Position numbers and translations under genes: made by a program. A stretch of 64,000 bases of DNA, taken from the NCBI GenBank assembly GCA_021811315.1, contig JAJZPF010000001.1, forward strand, positions 142,153 to 206,152. The letters are read 5' to 3'. The first letter of the stretch is position 1, and each line of letters starts with the position of its first letter. This stretch comes from a bacterium (GTDB lineage: Bacteria > Elusimicrobiota > Elusimicrobia > Elusimicrobiales > UBA9959). Below the pieces are notes generated by a model. The model worked only from the letters and a program-made list of their open reading frames with translations, was not told the DNA's origin and did not search any database. Shown piece by piece: positions 38,455-47,164 of the stretch.

Positions 38455-38466
38455 AAGTTATCCACA
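38447..38466. promoter_or_regulatory. Two consensus DnaA boxes overlapping the dnaA start
   Basis: TTATCCACA occurs at 38447-38455 and again at 38458-38466, two bases apart in the same orientation. The first includes the dnaA GTG codon (38452-38454). Perfect boxes here mark the origin region and would let DnaA repress its own gene. Confidence 0.92.
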
Positions 38467-38717
38467 ACTGTTAGTAATTTTTTCAAATATGCGGAAAATG
38501 CTTATTTTATATGTGTATATTGTGTCAGCAACTTTTTTAAAACATATGCCCGGTCGGTGTTTCTACCGGAAAAAGGTTGCAAAATAATGAACAGAAAAGG
38601 CTAAAAATCGCTCAAAACAAGCTTCTTTATGGGATATCTATATACTATATATTTAATAGGAAGTAGTCAACTATTAAAAAATATATATAAAACAATGATT
38701 TTTTAGATGTATAAAGG
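38467..38717. other. Probable oriC: AT-rich unwinding region
   Basis: The 312-bp gap between dnaA and tldD is strikingly AT-rich in an otherwise GC-rich window. The densest part is at 38630-38700 (TATACTATATATTTAATA and AAAAAATATATATAAAAC), a plausible duplex-unwinding element about 170-240 bp from the tandem DnaA boxes. A near-box TGTGTATAT lies near 38511-38519. No coding frame here is credible. Position beside dnaA-dnaN-gyrB-gyrA supports the assignment. Confidence 0.75.
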
Positions 38718-38718
38718 A

Positions 38719-38752
38719 AAGCCGGAAAGACTGATTTTAGTCTTTCCGGCTT
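38719..38752 (-). terminator. Hairpin after tldD, bounding oriC
   Basis: A perfect 14-bp stem (38719-38732 with 38739-38752; core GCCGGAAAGACT / AGTCTTTCCGGC) with a 6-base loop. On the minus strand it is followed by TTCCTTTATA, a weak T-run. Confidence 0.75.
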
Positions 38753-38766
38753 GCTGATAAATTTAA

Positions 38767-40212
38767 TCAGCCGTGCATTCCTATCTTGACCTTGCGGAAG
38801 CGTGCGGGACTGGAGCCGTGGCACATCATCGCGGTCTGGCCGGGCTGACCCTTGCCGCAGTTCGCCACGCCCCAAAGGCGCCACTCGCTGTGGTCGGCTA
38901 TGGCGTCGCAGGAGCCCCAGAATTCCGGCGTGATGCCCTGGTAGGTGGGGTTCTTCACCATCCTGGTTTTCTTGCCGTTCTTTATCAGCCAGCCGATCTC
39001 GCAGCCGAACTGGAAATTCAGGCGCCGCTGGTCTATGCTCCAGGAAACGTTGTTCTCCATCATGATGCCGTCGCGCACTTCGCCGACGAGCCGGTCCAGG
39101 GGCGTGTTCCCGGGCATCAGGCTGAGGTTGCAGATGCGGGTTATCGGGATATTGGAGTAGCCGTCGGCGCGGCAGGAGCCCCAGGACCTTTCTTTGCCGA
39201 TCCTGCCGCAGAACTCGCGGTTGGTCATATAGCCGGTCAGGATGCCGTCCTTGACGATGTTCCAGCGCTGGGCTTTCACGCCGTCGTCGTCGTAGCCGGC
39301 GGTGGCGAGGCCGCCGGGCAGGGTGGCGTCGGCCACCAAATTCACTATCGGGGAGCCGTAGCGGAATTTCCCGAGCTTCTCGGTGGTGGCGAAACTGGAG
39401 CCGGCGTAGGATTCCTCGTAACCGAGCACGCGGTCGAGCTCGGAGGCGTGGCCCACGGATTCGTGGATCTGCAGGGCCAGCTGGTTGCCGGAGATTATCA
39501 GGTCCTTCAGGCCCGCGGGGCAGACCGGCGCTTTCAGCAGCGCGGCGGCCTCGTCGCGCACGCGCTCGGCGTGGGCGGGCAGGTCCATGGCCTCTATGAT
39601 CTCCCAGCCGCCGCCGAGGGTCTGCCCGCCGTGGGAGCAGGGGTAGCCGCGCAGCTGCGACTCGCCGTTCTCCACGGCGGTGGCGGTCATGCTCGCGCCG
39701 GAGGAGAGCAGGACCTGCTCCAGGCGCGAGCCCTCGGTGGTCATATGCCACTGGTGCTCGCGCGTAAAGCGCATGCTGGTGGCGGCCACGCGGATCTTCT
39801 TGTTCTTCCTCAGCACCGCGTCCAGCCGGAACATCAGGTCGAGCTTCGTCTGCACGGACACGGCGAAAGGGTCTTTCAGGAAAGGGGTCTGCCAGAAATC
39901 GGTGTGGGCGGGCTCGTGGGCGAGGCGCACTTTGCCGCGCATCAGCAGGCGGCTGGCCTTGGCGATAGCGATAGCTTTCAGCGTGGTCTCGGCCACGGCG
40001 CGCTCGGTCATGTCCCTGCCGGAGGCGAAGCCCCAGGCGCCCTTGTAGAGCACGCGGATGCCGTAGCCCAGGGTGACCGTGTCGGTCAGGCCGGCGACCT
40101 CGCCGTTCTTCACGCCGAGGTACTGGCCGCGGTCCTCGACGATGCGGATGTCCCCGAAATCGACGCGGTGCTTGTTCGCTACTTCTATGGCTTTGGAGGC
40201 GAGTTTGAACAT
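38767..40212 (-). CDS. tldD: Metalloprotease TldD
   Basis: 481 residues from ATG 40212 (AAAGGAT site upstream; the longer frame to 40293 lies in tldE). It contains the zinc motif HESVGHASELDR (HExxxH) followed by GYEESYAGSSFAT, and ends with the family C-terminus (GSSPARFRKVKIGMHG). TldD forms a heterodimer with TldE that degrades peptides through an enclosed active site; the pair matures microcin B17 and degrades CcdA in E. coli. tldE lies 11 bp upstream in the same operon. Confidence 0.95.
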   Translation of the reverse strand: MFKLASKAIEVANKHRVDFGDIRIVEDRGQYLGVKNGEVAGLTDTVTLGYGIRVLYKGAWGFASGRDMTERAVAETTLKAIAIAKASRLLMRGKVRLAHEPAHTDFWQTPFLKDPFAVSVQTKLDLMFRLDAVLRKNKKIRVAATSMRFTREHQWHMTTEGSRLEQVLLSSGASMTATAVENGESQLRGYPCSHGGQTLGGGWEIIEAMDLPAHAERVRDEAAALLKAPVCPAGLKDLIISGNQLALQIHESVGHASELDRVLGYEESYAGSSFATTEKLGKFRYGSPIVNLVADATLPGGLATAGYDDDGVKAQRWNIVKDGILTGYMTNREFCGRIGKERSWGSCRADGYSNIPITRICNLSLMPGNTPLDRLVGEVRDGIMMENNVSWSIDQRRLNFQFGCEIGWLIKNGKKTRMVKNPTYQGITPEFWGSCDAIADHSEWRLWGVANCGKGQPGQTAMMCHGSSPARFRKVKIGMHG

Positions 40213-40223
40213 GATTTTATCCT

Positions 40224-41552
40224 TTAAAACTTGGTCGACGAGGAGAAATTGAAGCCCGACAGGCGCATCGCTGGGCAGCGCAGGCTCCCCCACTCCGAGA
40301 CCAGGCCGGTCTCCGCCGAGACGGCCTCTATGTTACTGAAGGCCTCCACCATGTTCTGGGTGAAGCGCATGTTCTTTATTGCGCAGGCTATTTTGCCGTT
40401 CTCCACCAGGAAAGTCCCGTTGCGGGTCATGCCGGTCATCTCCACTATCTGGGTCTTCAGGATATTTGTGTAGTGGAACTGGGTGACCAGGATGCCGCGC
40501 TCCGTGCCCTTTATAAGGTCCGCCAGCGTGCCCTGGCCGGGTTTTATCGACAGGTTGAGGGGGATGGGGCCCATATAGCTGGGCTGGGGCAGCGCGTGGC
40601 CGGTGGAGGCCGTCCGCGCCTTTTTGGCCGTTTTGCGGTCGTGGACCACGGCTTTAAGCACGCCGTTCTCCACCAGGGTCACCCGGGTGCGGGGCTGGCC
40701 TTCGTAGTCGAAGGTCATGCCGGGCGCGCCGCCGTCCAAAGCGTTATCCTCGATGGTGAGCAGCGGGCTCAGGAGCTTTTTGCCGAGCTTGCCGGCCGCG
40801 AAGGAGCGGCCCTCGTTGTAGAGCTGCCCGCCGAAACCGTAGACCGCCAGGTAAGAAGCCAGCGCCGCCGTGGCGCAGGGCTCGAGGATGACGGTATATT
40901 TGCCGGGCTTGATCTCCCGCGGGTTGCGGCTGGCCGCGGCTTTCGCGCGGGCCGTCTCGTTGAGGCGCTTGAAATCGATCTCGTTCACGTCGTGCGAGGG
41001 CTGCTCGGCCCAGCCGGAGCCGCCGCGGTCGCGCACCGTGACGCTGTGCGTGATATAGCTTTCCTTGTGCGCGGCGTAAAGGCCCAGGTTATTGGCGATG
41101 GTGAGCTCCGAGACGCCGTTGTCCACGGTGCCGCAGGCGACCTGCCCGGATTTCCGGCAGGCCTTCGCCAGCTCCGCGGCCCTGGCGGCGCGGAAGGACG
41201 GGGACAGCTCCGCCGTCTCCTTTTTAAAAAGGTCCTTGCCGGCGGGTATCGGGCGCGGTTTGGCCAGCGGCAGCAGCGCCGGGTCTTTCTTCTGGCGCCG
41301 GAGTATTTCCAGGCCGGAGGAGATGGAATGCTTCAGCGTGGGCCCGTCGGCCTGGTTGAAGTTGACCTTGGCCGAGCGGCCGCCGTCGAGCAGGCGCACG
41401 GAGAAGTTCACCGAGGAAGAGGCGACGTTCTGGGAGATGACGTTATCGGCGAAGCGGGTGAGGGCCCCTTCGCGCGCCTCGGCCATCACCTCGCACTGCG
41501 CCCCCCCGGCCAGCTTGAATATTTCTCTGCAGACGGTTTCTATATTTTTCAT
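40224..41552 (-). CDS. pmbA: TldE/PmbA subunit of the TldD-TldE protease
   Basis: 442 residues. The protein has the N-terminal TldD/PmbA domain (ADNVISQNVASSSVNFSVRL), a middle region with FDYEGQPRTRVTLVENGVLKAVVHD, and the C-terminal EMTGMTRNGTFLVENGKIA typical of TldE. It lacks the HExxxH motif, as expected for the non-catalytic partner. It is translated before tldD on the same message. Confidence 0.94.
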   Translation of the reverse strand: MKNIETVCREIFKLAGGAQCEVMAEAREGALTRFADNVISQNVASSSVNFSVRLLDGGRSAKVNFNQADGPTLKHSISSGLEILRRQKKDPALLPLAKPRPIPAGKDLFKKETAELSPSFRAARAAELAKACRKSGQVACGTVDNGVSELTIANNLGLYAAHKESYITHSVTVRDRGGSGWAEQPSHDVNEIDFKRLNETARAKAAASRNPREIKPGKYTVILEPCATAALASYLAVYGFGGQLYNEGRSFAAGKLGKKLLSPLLTIEDNALDGGAPGMTFDYEGQPRTRVTLVENGVLKAVVHDRKTAKKARTASTGHALPQPSYMGPIPLNLSIKPGQGTLADLIKGTERGILVTQFHYTNILKTQIVEMTGMTRNGTFLVENGKIACAIKNMRFTQNMVEAFSNIEAVSAETGLVSEWGSLRCPAMRLSGFNFSSSTKF

Positions 41553-41676
41553 AAATCCTCGGCTTTTTCCGTAAAACAGCCGCGAAGGCGCGGAGGGCGC
41601 GGGTAAAAATATCAGTGAATATTTCTCCGGTCCTCTGCTCCTCTCTGGCGAAGCTGACGTGCTCTGTTTTTAAATC

Positions 41677-42420
41677 TTACAGCGGCGGTTTTTCAGGCGG
41701 GGGCTGCACCTGGGTTTCCTGGTGGCGGCTATGGTGCCTGTGGGCTTTCTTGCTTTCCTGCTGCCCCGGCGCCTGCTGGGGGTGAGGAAAAAGAGGGGGA
41801 AGGGTCTCCTTCGACTCCATCCACTTCAACAGGGTTTCCTCGCCGGTGAGGGCGTAAGTTTCGGGGGTGCTGAAAACGGTCAGCTTGTTCTTCTTGGCGC
41901 GCTCCGCCAGTGTCTCGGCGCTTTTCCCGTGGAAGAAGCCGGGCGCTTCCACGATCCTCAGATTCTGCTGGGTGAGGCCGAGCAGGTAGAAAGAACCGTC
42001 CTGGTTGGCGCCTATGGCGACGGTCTTGTCGCTCACCGCTTCGAAAGAGAGGGAGAGCCACTCGCTTTTAAGCTCGGGGGAAAGATGGCGGACAAGGACC
42101 GCTTTCTTCGCCCCGGTGAAAAAGGCGAGGCGGAAAGCTTCCTGGATCCGGTCCTCGAGGGCGTGGCTTTTCGCTTCCAGGAAGCCGGGATCTTCCGGGT
42201 CGAGCCAGGTCAGGTCGGGATGCCGCGGCGTCTTCAGGTAAGAGAGCAAAAGGATGGATTCGCTGAAGCCCTTGGCGAGCTTGTAAGCGGAAGAGAGCAG
42301 GTCGCTGTTCACGTGGGTGGCCCGCTCCGGGCCGAAGGCCGTTTTAAATTCCTGGCTTATCTTGTCCGGTTCCGGTGGATCAACAAGGAGTATTATGCAG
42401 TTGTCGCGTTTTTGTGACAT
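41677..42420 (-). CDS. DUF2064-like (GT-A fold) protein with His/Pro-rich tail
   Basis: 247 residues. The segment 80-195 resembles DUF2064 (CofC/arsenosugar-biosynthesis glycosyltransferase-like): LEDRIQEAFRLAFFTGAKKAVLVRHLSPEL, then TVAIGANQDGSFYLLGLT matching the family's GPxxDGGYYLLGL. The usual GSDxP metal-binding motif is replaced by VRHLSP, so activity is doubtful. The last 45 residues are rich in Pro, Gln and His (KKAHRHHSRHQE). It stands alone between tldE and the divergent nadD-yqeK gene. Confidence 0.65.
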   Translation of the reverse strand: MSQKRDNCIILLVDPPEPDKISQEFKTAFGPERATHVNSDLLSSAYKLAKGFSESILLLSYLKTPRHPDLTWLDPEDPGFLEAKSHALEDRIQEAFRLAFFTGAKKAVLVRHLSPELKSEWLSLSFEAVSDKTVAIGANQDGSFYLLGLTQQNLRIVEAPGFFHGKSAETLAERAKKNKLTVFSTPETYALTGEETLLKWMESKETLPPLFPHPQQAPGQQESKKAHRHHSRHQETQVQPPPEKPPL

Positions 42421-42478
42421 AGTAAGGTAAAGTATATTATACTAAATGGAGCCGCACCGGTGGGCGGGCAGACACGTT

Positions 42479-43639
42479 ATGGCAGAGGAAAAAAGACCTG
42501 TAATTATCTACGGCGGGAGTTTCGATCCCCCGCACCGCGGGCATACGGCGCTGGCCGCCGCGGCCCTGTCCCAGCTCAAGCCCTCCGTGCTCTATTTCGT
42601 CCCCGGCTTCCACACCCCTTTCAAAGACCTGCAGCCGACGCCTTTTGCCGGGCGCGCCGCGCTGCTCCGGGCGGCGCTGGCCGAGGCCGGGCTGGCCGGC
42701 AGGAAGGAGCTCAGGATCAGCTCCTTCGAGGCGGACCAGAAGAAAGTCGTCTACACCTGCGAAACCGTGGAGCATTTCCGGAAGCTGCATCCCGGCGCCC
42801 CGCTCTATTTCCTTATGGGCTCCGATTGCCTGGCCGGGTTCAGGCGGTGGCGGAGGCCTGGCTTCATCCTTAAGAACGCGCGCCTCCTGGCGGGGCTGCG
42901 GCCCGGCCACGCTATCGGCAAAAGCCCGGGCGTGCCTTTCACCGCCCTGGCCGGCCGCTTCCCCAGGGCCGACTCTACCGGGATACGCGCTGAGCTGTTC
43001 CTGGGCGGCCGGCCGGCCCAGCTGCACCGCGCCGTGCTGGACAGGATAGAAAAAAAAGCGCTTTACCTTTCGCGCGAAAGGACGCTCCTCAGGAAACTCC
43101 TTGGGCACGGCCGCTACGCCCACTCGCTTTATACCACGGAACTGGCCCTCAGGCTGGCTCCGGCCGCGGGGGTTCCGCAGCAAAAGGCAGCGCTGGCCGC
43201 CCTGCTGCATGACTGCGCCAGGGACCTGGGCCAGGCGGCGCAGAACAGGTACTGCCTGAAGCGCGCCCCGCGCTCGGCCCTGACGGGCCTGATGCTCGAA
43301 GAAGCCCCGGTGCTCGCCCACGCCTGGGCCGGCGCCTCCCTGGCCGCTGAAAAATTCGGGGTAAAAGATCCGGAGATACTTGAAGCGATAGAACAGCACG
43401 CCACGGGAGCCCCCGGGATGGGGCCGCTGGCCAGGCTGGTCTATGTCAGCGACATGGCCAACGAGGGGCGCGGTTTCAGCGAGGCCGGGCTGGTGCGGAA
43501 GCTGGCTTTTAAGGATCTCGGGGCGGCTTTTCGGGCGGCTAATTATGTTAAACTTGTCTATGCGTTTTCCGGCGGGGGCTGGGTGCACCCGCTGAGCGTC
43601 GCACTATGGAACAGTCTTCAGGAAAAAAAGAAAGGTTGA
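42479..43639 (+). CDS. nadD: NadD-YqeK fusion: nicotinate-nucleotide adenylyltransferase plus HD phosphohydrolase
   Basis: 386 residues from ATG 42479. An ATG at 42446 is in frame, but a TATACT-like box at 42437-42442 would place transcription start after it. Residues about 5-195 are NadD (GGSFDPPHRGHTALA nucleotidyltransferase motif, YFLMGSDCLAGFRRW, FPRADSTGIRAEL). Residues about 200-375 are an HD domain like YqeK (HGRYAHSLYTTELA, LLHDCARDL, HATGAPGMGPLARLVYVSDMAN), a diadenosine-tetraphosphate hydrolase family. In many bacteria nadD, yqeK and rsfS are separate neighbours; here the first two are one polypeptide. Confidence 0.9.
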   Translation: MAEEKRPVIIYGGSFDPPHRGHTALAAAALSQLKPSVLYFVPGFHTPFKDLQPTPFAGRAALLRAALAEAGLAGRKELRISSFEADQKKVVYTCETVEHFRKLHPGAPLYFLMGSDCLAGFRRWRRPGFILKNARLLAGLRPGHAIGKSPGVPFTALAGRFPRADSTGIRAELFLGGRPAQLHRAVLDRIEKKALYLSRERTLLRKLLGHGRYAHSLYTTELALRLAPAAGVPQQKAALAALLHDCARDLGQAAQNRYCLKRAPRSALTGLMLEEAPVLAHAWAGASLAAEKFGVKDPEILEAIEQHATGAPGMGPLARLVYVSDMANEGRGFSEAGLVRKLAFKDLGAAFRAANYVKLVYAFSGGGWVHPLSVALWNSLQEKKKG

Positions 43640-44454
43640 TGCTCGCCTGCGGGCTGGTCCTGGCGCTTGGAACCGCGGCCTGGCAGTATTTTTCCCCGGC
43701 GTCGCGCGAGCTCCTGGCCGGGCGGGACGTGAGCCTGGCCCTGCTCGGCGAGCGCGCCTCCGCGCTGCTGGTCTACCACCCGTTTTCAAGCACGGTGAAC
43801 GCTTTCACCCTGTCCCACGCGAAGCCCCGGCCCGGGATCTCCAACTGGCACCGCGCCACCGACGTCATAAAGGCCGCCGGCGGCTCGGGAACGGGGGAAA
43901 ATATTTTCTATATCGCCCTCTCTTCCGCCCCGGACCTGGACGTCCTCTGGGGCGCGCTCAACAACTGGCGCGCCGAGCCGCGGCGCCTGCTGCCCGCCGT
44001 TTCCTGGCTTTCCGGCCTGCGGGCTTCCGGGGCGACGAATTTGTCCGGCTTCGACCTGTTCTCGCTTTCTTCGGAATTCTCGAAGCTGAACTCGTCCAAT
44101 TTCATACTTAACGAGGTCCCGCGCAGGGCCCTGGCCCCGGAGGCCGCGCCCGAAGAAGGGCCGGCCCTGATGGTGGAGGTCTTTAACGCCTCCGGCAGGA
44201 CGGGCCTGGCCGCGCTGGCGGCGAAGCGCCTGCGGGCGCTGGGCTACGACGTGATAACCGAGACGTCCTACCCCTCCCTTGAAAAACACACCAGGATAAT
44301 CAGCTTTTCCGCGGATACGGCCGCGGCGCGCAAGCTGCGGGAAGCTATGCGGCTCGAAGGGCTCGAGATCCGCGTCAAGTCGTCGCAAAAGAGCGTGGCT
44401 GGCGCGGCCGTGATACTCGGGCAGGATTATAAGGCTGACGATACCGAAAAATAG
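43639..44454 (+). CDS. LytR_C-domain membrane-anchored protein
   Basis: 271 residues from ATG 43639 (TGATG overlap with the previous stop and an AAAGG site). An in-frame ATG at 43606 would add 11 residues. It has an N-terminal membrane anchor (about 2-18), a middle of unknown fold (about 25-165) and a C-terminal LytR_C domain (about 178-265; LMVEVFNASGRTGLAALAAKRLRALGYDV). LytR_C domains occur on LytR-CpsA-Psr cell-wall ligases, but the LCP catalytic domain is not recognisable in this short middle. It belongs to the nadD-to-argS operon. Confidence 0.75.
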   Translation: MLACGLVLALGTAAWQYFSPASRELLAGRDVSLALLGERASALLVYHPFSSTVNAFTLSHAKPRPGISNWHRATDVIKAAGGSGTGENIFYIALSSAPDLDVLWGALNNWRAEPRRLLPAVSWLSGLRASGATNLSGFDLFSLSSEFSKLNSSNFILNEVPRRALAPEAAPEEGPALMVEVFNASGRTGLAALAAKRLRALGYDVITETSYPSLEKHTRIISFSADTAAARKLREAMRLEGLEIRVKSSQKSVAGAAVILGQDYKADDTEK

Positions 44455-44473
44455 AAGCGTACGGGAGATAACT

Positions 44474-45541
44474 ATGGACATGGTAACTATCCTGAAGACG
44501 GCGGTGACGGCGGGCTCGAGCGATATTCATATCTGCGTCAACAAGCCGCCGATGATGCGCCGCAACGGCGAAATGGTCCCGGTGGCCGAAGGCCTGGCGC
44601 CGCTTACGGCCGACCAGACCAAAACTCTGATCTACTCGACGCTCTACGACGAGCAGCGCGCCAAATTCGAAAAAGACTGGGAGCTGGACTGCTCCTTCGC
44701 CGTCACCGGCGTCTCCCGCTTCCGCCTCAACGTGCTGGTGGCCCGCAACGGCGTGGAAGCCGTGATGCGCGTCATCCCCTCCAAGATCCCCACGCCGGAA
44801 GAGCTGGGCCTGCAGCCCACCATAGTGAACTTCGCCGGGCTGCCCAAGGGTCTGGTCCTGGTGACCGGGCCCACCGGCTCGGGCAAGTCCACGACGCTGG
44901 CCGCCCTGATAAACCAGATCAACCTGAAGCGCAAAGGCCATATCCTGACCGTGGAGGACCCGATAGAGTTCACTTACGAGGCCAACAGCTGCGTGGTGCG
45001 CCAGCGCGAGATAGGCCAGCACACCCGCTCTTTCAGCAACGCCCTGCGCGCCGCGCTGCGCGAGGACCCCAACGTGATCCTGGTCGGCGAGATGCGCGAC
45101 CTGGAAACGATCCAGCTGACGATCACGGCCGCCGAAACGGGCCACCTGACCTTCGCCACGCTGCATACGCAGGACGCGCCCTCGACGGTCGACCGCATCA
45201 TCGACGTTTTCCCCCCGCACCAGCAGACGCAGGTGCGCGTGCAGCTGGCCGCCTCGCTCCAGGGCGTGGTCTCCCAGATCCTCCTGCCCAAGAAGGACGG
45301 GCACGGCCGCGTGGCCGCGCGCGAGATCATGGTGATGACGCCGGCCATCTCCAACCTGATCCGCGAGGGCAAGACGCACATGATCTACAGCGCCATCGAG
45401 ACCGGGGCCAAGTACGGCATGATGCCGATGGACAGGTCCCTCGTGATGCTGGTGAAGCAGAACCTGGTCTCCTACGAAGTGGCGCTCGCGAAAGCGCACG
45501 ACCAGGAATCGTTCAAGAAACTCTGCGTGGGCGGCGTCTAA
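44474..45541 (+). CDS. pilT: Type IV pilus retraction ATPase PilT
   Basis: 355 residues: N-terminal PAS-like domain (SSDIHICVNKPPMMRRNG), Walker A GPTGSGKST (132-140), Asp box TVEDPIE, Walker B LVGEMRDLETIQL and His box TAAETGHLTFATLHT. These define a PilT/PilU retraction motor that depolymerises the pilus fibre. No other pilus gene is in the window. The next gene encodes a cyclic-nucleotide-binding protein, so pilus activity may be tied to a cyclic-nucleotide signal (inference). Confidence 0.95.
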   Translation: MDMVTILKTAVTAGSSDIHICVNKPPMMRRNGEMVPVAEGLAPLTADQTKTLIYSTLYDEQRAKFEKDWELDCSFAVTGVSRFRLNVLVARNGVEAVMRVIPSKIPTPEELGLQPTIVNFAGLPKGLVLVTGPTGSGKSTTLAALINQINLKRKGHILTVEDPIEFTYEANSCVVRQREIGQHTRSFSNALRAALREDPNVILVGEMRDLETIQLTITAAETGHLTFATLHTQDAPSTVDRIIDVFPPHQQTQVRVQLAASLQGVVSQILLPKKDGHGRVAAREIMVMTPAISNLIREGKTHMIYSAIETGAKYGMMPMDRSLVMLVKQNLVSYEVALAKAHDQESFKKLCVGGV

Positions 45542-45554
45542 AGGGGGAACTGAA

Positions 45555-46442
45555 ATGTCCGAAACAGAAAAACTAAAGAACATACCGCTCTTCCGTAATT
45601 TCTCCGCGGAGATGCTGAAAGAATTCTCCAGTTCTTTCAAACCCTCCGCCTACGCGGCCGGGGACATCATATTCAAGGAGAGGTCCGCGGGCGACAGCCT
45701 TTACATAATCGTATCCGGGGAAGTGGTCATAGAGAAAGCCATGGACGAGGAAGGCCGCGAGTTCAAGACGCTGGCCATCCTCGCCGCGGGCGACTTCTTC
45801 GGCGAGATGGCCCTGATAGACAAGGCCGCGCGCTTCGCGCAGGCCCGCGCCTCCGGCGACTCCGCGCTCTACGAGGTCAACCGCCAGCAGTTCTTCTCCT
45901 TCATCAAGGACCACGCGGAGACCGGCGTAGGCGTGATCAGCGAGATCATGCGCACCGTTTTCCGCCGCCTCCAGCACACGTCGAGCGAGCTTACCATGCT
46001 CTTCGACCTCAGCCGCCAGCTGCTGGTCCAGCACAAGTCCCCGGCGGAGTTCTTCTCCACGGTGCTGAGCGAGATGAACATTTACCTGGAAGGGTCCTGG
46101 AACGTGAAGGGCTACTCCTACAATATGTTCAACGAGGAATACGAGGAGGTCTACTCGCGGGAGTCCTTTGCGCCCGCGGGAGAGCCGCGCGTTCTCCCCG
46201 CCAGGCCGGAGAGCGGCTGGACGAACGAGAGCACCTACACTCTGGTCTGCTCCGCGGACAGGAGGGCGCTGGCCTGCGCCGTGTTCGAGCGCTCCGAGAA
46301 GCTGTCCGCCGTGGAGAAGAACAACCTCGCCACCATATTTAATACAATATCCTCCATCGCGGGCTCCGCGATGATAAATATCGAGCACCAGGCGGAAGCC
46401 GCCATGCTGGAAAAACTGAAGAACAGAAAGAACACAATATGA
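45555..46442 (+). CDS. Cyclic-nucleotide-binding protein with GAF-like C-terminus
   Basis: 295 residues. Residues 8-125 are a cNMP-binding beta roll ([61 protein letters not shown] phosphate-binding cassette). The rest has a helical linker (about 125-155) and a GAF-like domain (about 165-290), not a helix-turn-helix, so it is not a CRP-type repressor. It lies 13 bp after pilT and overlaps rsfS by 4 bp. It may sense cAMP/cGMP and act through protein contacts. Confidence 0.85.
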   Translation: MSETEKLKNIPLFRNFSAEMLKEFSSSFKPSAYAAGDIIFKERSAGDSLYIIVSGEVVIEKAMDEEGREFKTLAILAAGDFFGEMALIDKAARFAQARASGDSALYEVNRQQFFSFIKDHAETGVGVISEIMRTVFRRLQHTSSELTMLFDLSRQLLVQHKSPAEFFSTVLSEMNIYLEGSWNVKGYSYNMFNEEYEEVYSRESFAPAGEPRVLPARPESGWTNESTYTLVCSADRRALACAVFERSEKLSAVEKNNLATIFNTISSIAGSAMINIEHQAEAAMLEKLKNRKNTI

Positions 46443-47158
46443 CAATGACAAAACCAGGCTTTAAAAAGATCGCGGTAGCGGCGGCCCGCGCCGGGGACTC
46501 CAAGAAAGCTTCCCCCGTAACCATCTTCGACCTCGCCGGCAAATCCCCGCTGGCCGACTACGCCGTGCTCCTGGTCGCCGAGTCGGCGCCGCAGCTCGAC
46601 GCCATCGAGGAAGAGGTCCAGATAAAACTGAAGCAGGAGGGGGTCTACTGCCTCCACAGGGACGGGATGCGCTCCAAGAACTGGAAAGTTCTGGACTACG
46701 GCGGCGTGCTGGTGCATATCTACGAGGGCAAGGCCGCCGAGTTCTACGCCATAGACAAAGTTTACGAAGGGTATAAGACCGTGGAATGGGAAGAAGCGCC
46801 CGCGCCGAAGCCGGAACCCCGGCCCGCCGCGCCCGCGCCCGCAAAAGCCCCTGCCAAAAAAGCGGAGCCCGAAAAGCCCGCCGCGAAGAAACCCGCGGCA
46901 AAGAAGCCTGCCGTGAAAAAGCCTGCCGCGAAGAAAGCCGCCGCGAAAAAGCCCGCGGCGAAGAAACCGGCCGCGAAAAAGCCCGCGGCGAAAAAAACAT
47001 CCGCAAAAAAAGCCGCGGTCAAAAAAGCCCCGGCAAAGAAAGCCGCGATTAAAAAACCAGCGGGCAAGAACAAGCCGGCGAAAAAAACCGCCGTCAAGAA
47101 ATCGCCCGCCAGGAAAACGGCCAAGAAAAAATGGCCGTCTGATGCGCATAGCGCTTGA
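46439..47158 (+). CDS. rsfS: Ribosomal silencing factor RsfS with histone-H1-like Lys/Ala tail
   Basis: 239 residues. Residues 22-118 are RsfS/YbeB ([19 protein letters not shown], then [22 protein letters not shown]), which binds uL14 and blocks subunit joining. From about 120 the protein switches to a roughly 120-residue tail of Lys, Ala and Pro built from [14 protein letters not shown] repeats, like bacterial histone-H1 (Hc1/AlgP) tails. Normal RsfS is about 105-120 residues. The frame is continuous and ends next to argS, so the tail is real unless the assembly is wrong. Confidence 0.9.
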   Translation: MTMTKPGFKKIAVAAARAGDSKKASPVTIFDLAGKSPLADYAVLLVAESAPQLDAIEEEVQIKLKQEGVYCLHRDGMRSKNWKVLDYGGVLVHIYEGKAAEFYAIDKVYEGYKTVEWEEAPAPKPEPRPAAPAPAKAPAKKAEPEKPAAKKPAAKKPAVKKPAAKKAAAKKPAAKKPAAKKPAAKKTSAKKAAVKKAPAKKAAIKKPAGKNKPAKKTAVKKSPARKTAKKKWPSDAHSA

Positions 47159-47164
47159 TACGGC

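Noticed and set aside
38645..39751. 368-codon minus-strand frame overlapping tldD and oriC
   Set aside because: Arg/Pro/Gly-rich shadow frame of tldD; tldD has the HExxxH motif and a ribosome site.
42412..42442. Strong sigma70 promoter before nadD-yqeK
   Set aside because: A TATACT/TATTAT box is visible but the -35 match is poor and spacing ambiguous; used only as weak support for the start choice.
46850..47110. Frameshift artefact in the Lys/Ala-rich end of rsfS
   Set aside because: The frame stays open with a regular PAAKK repeat to a stop 6 bp before argS; considered real, with a note to check by long reads.
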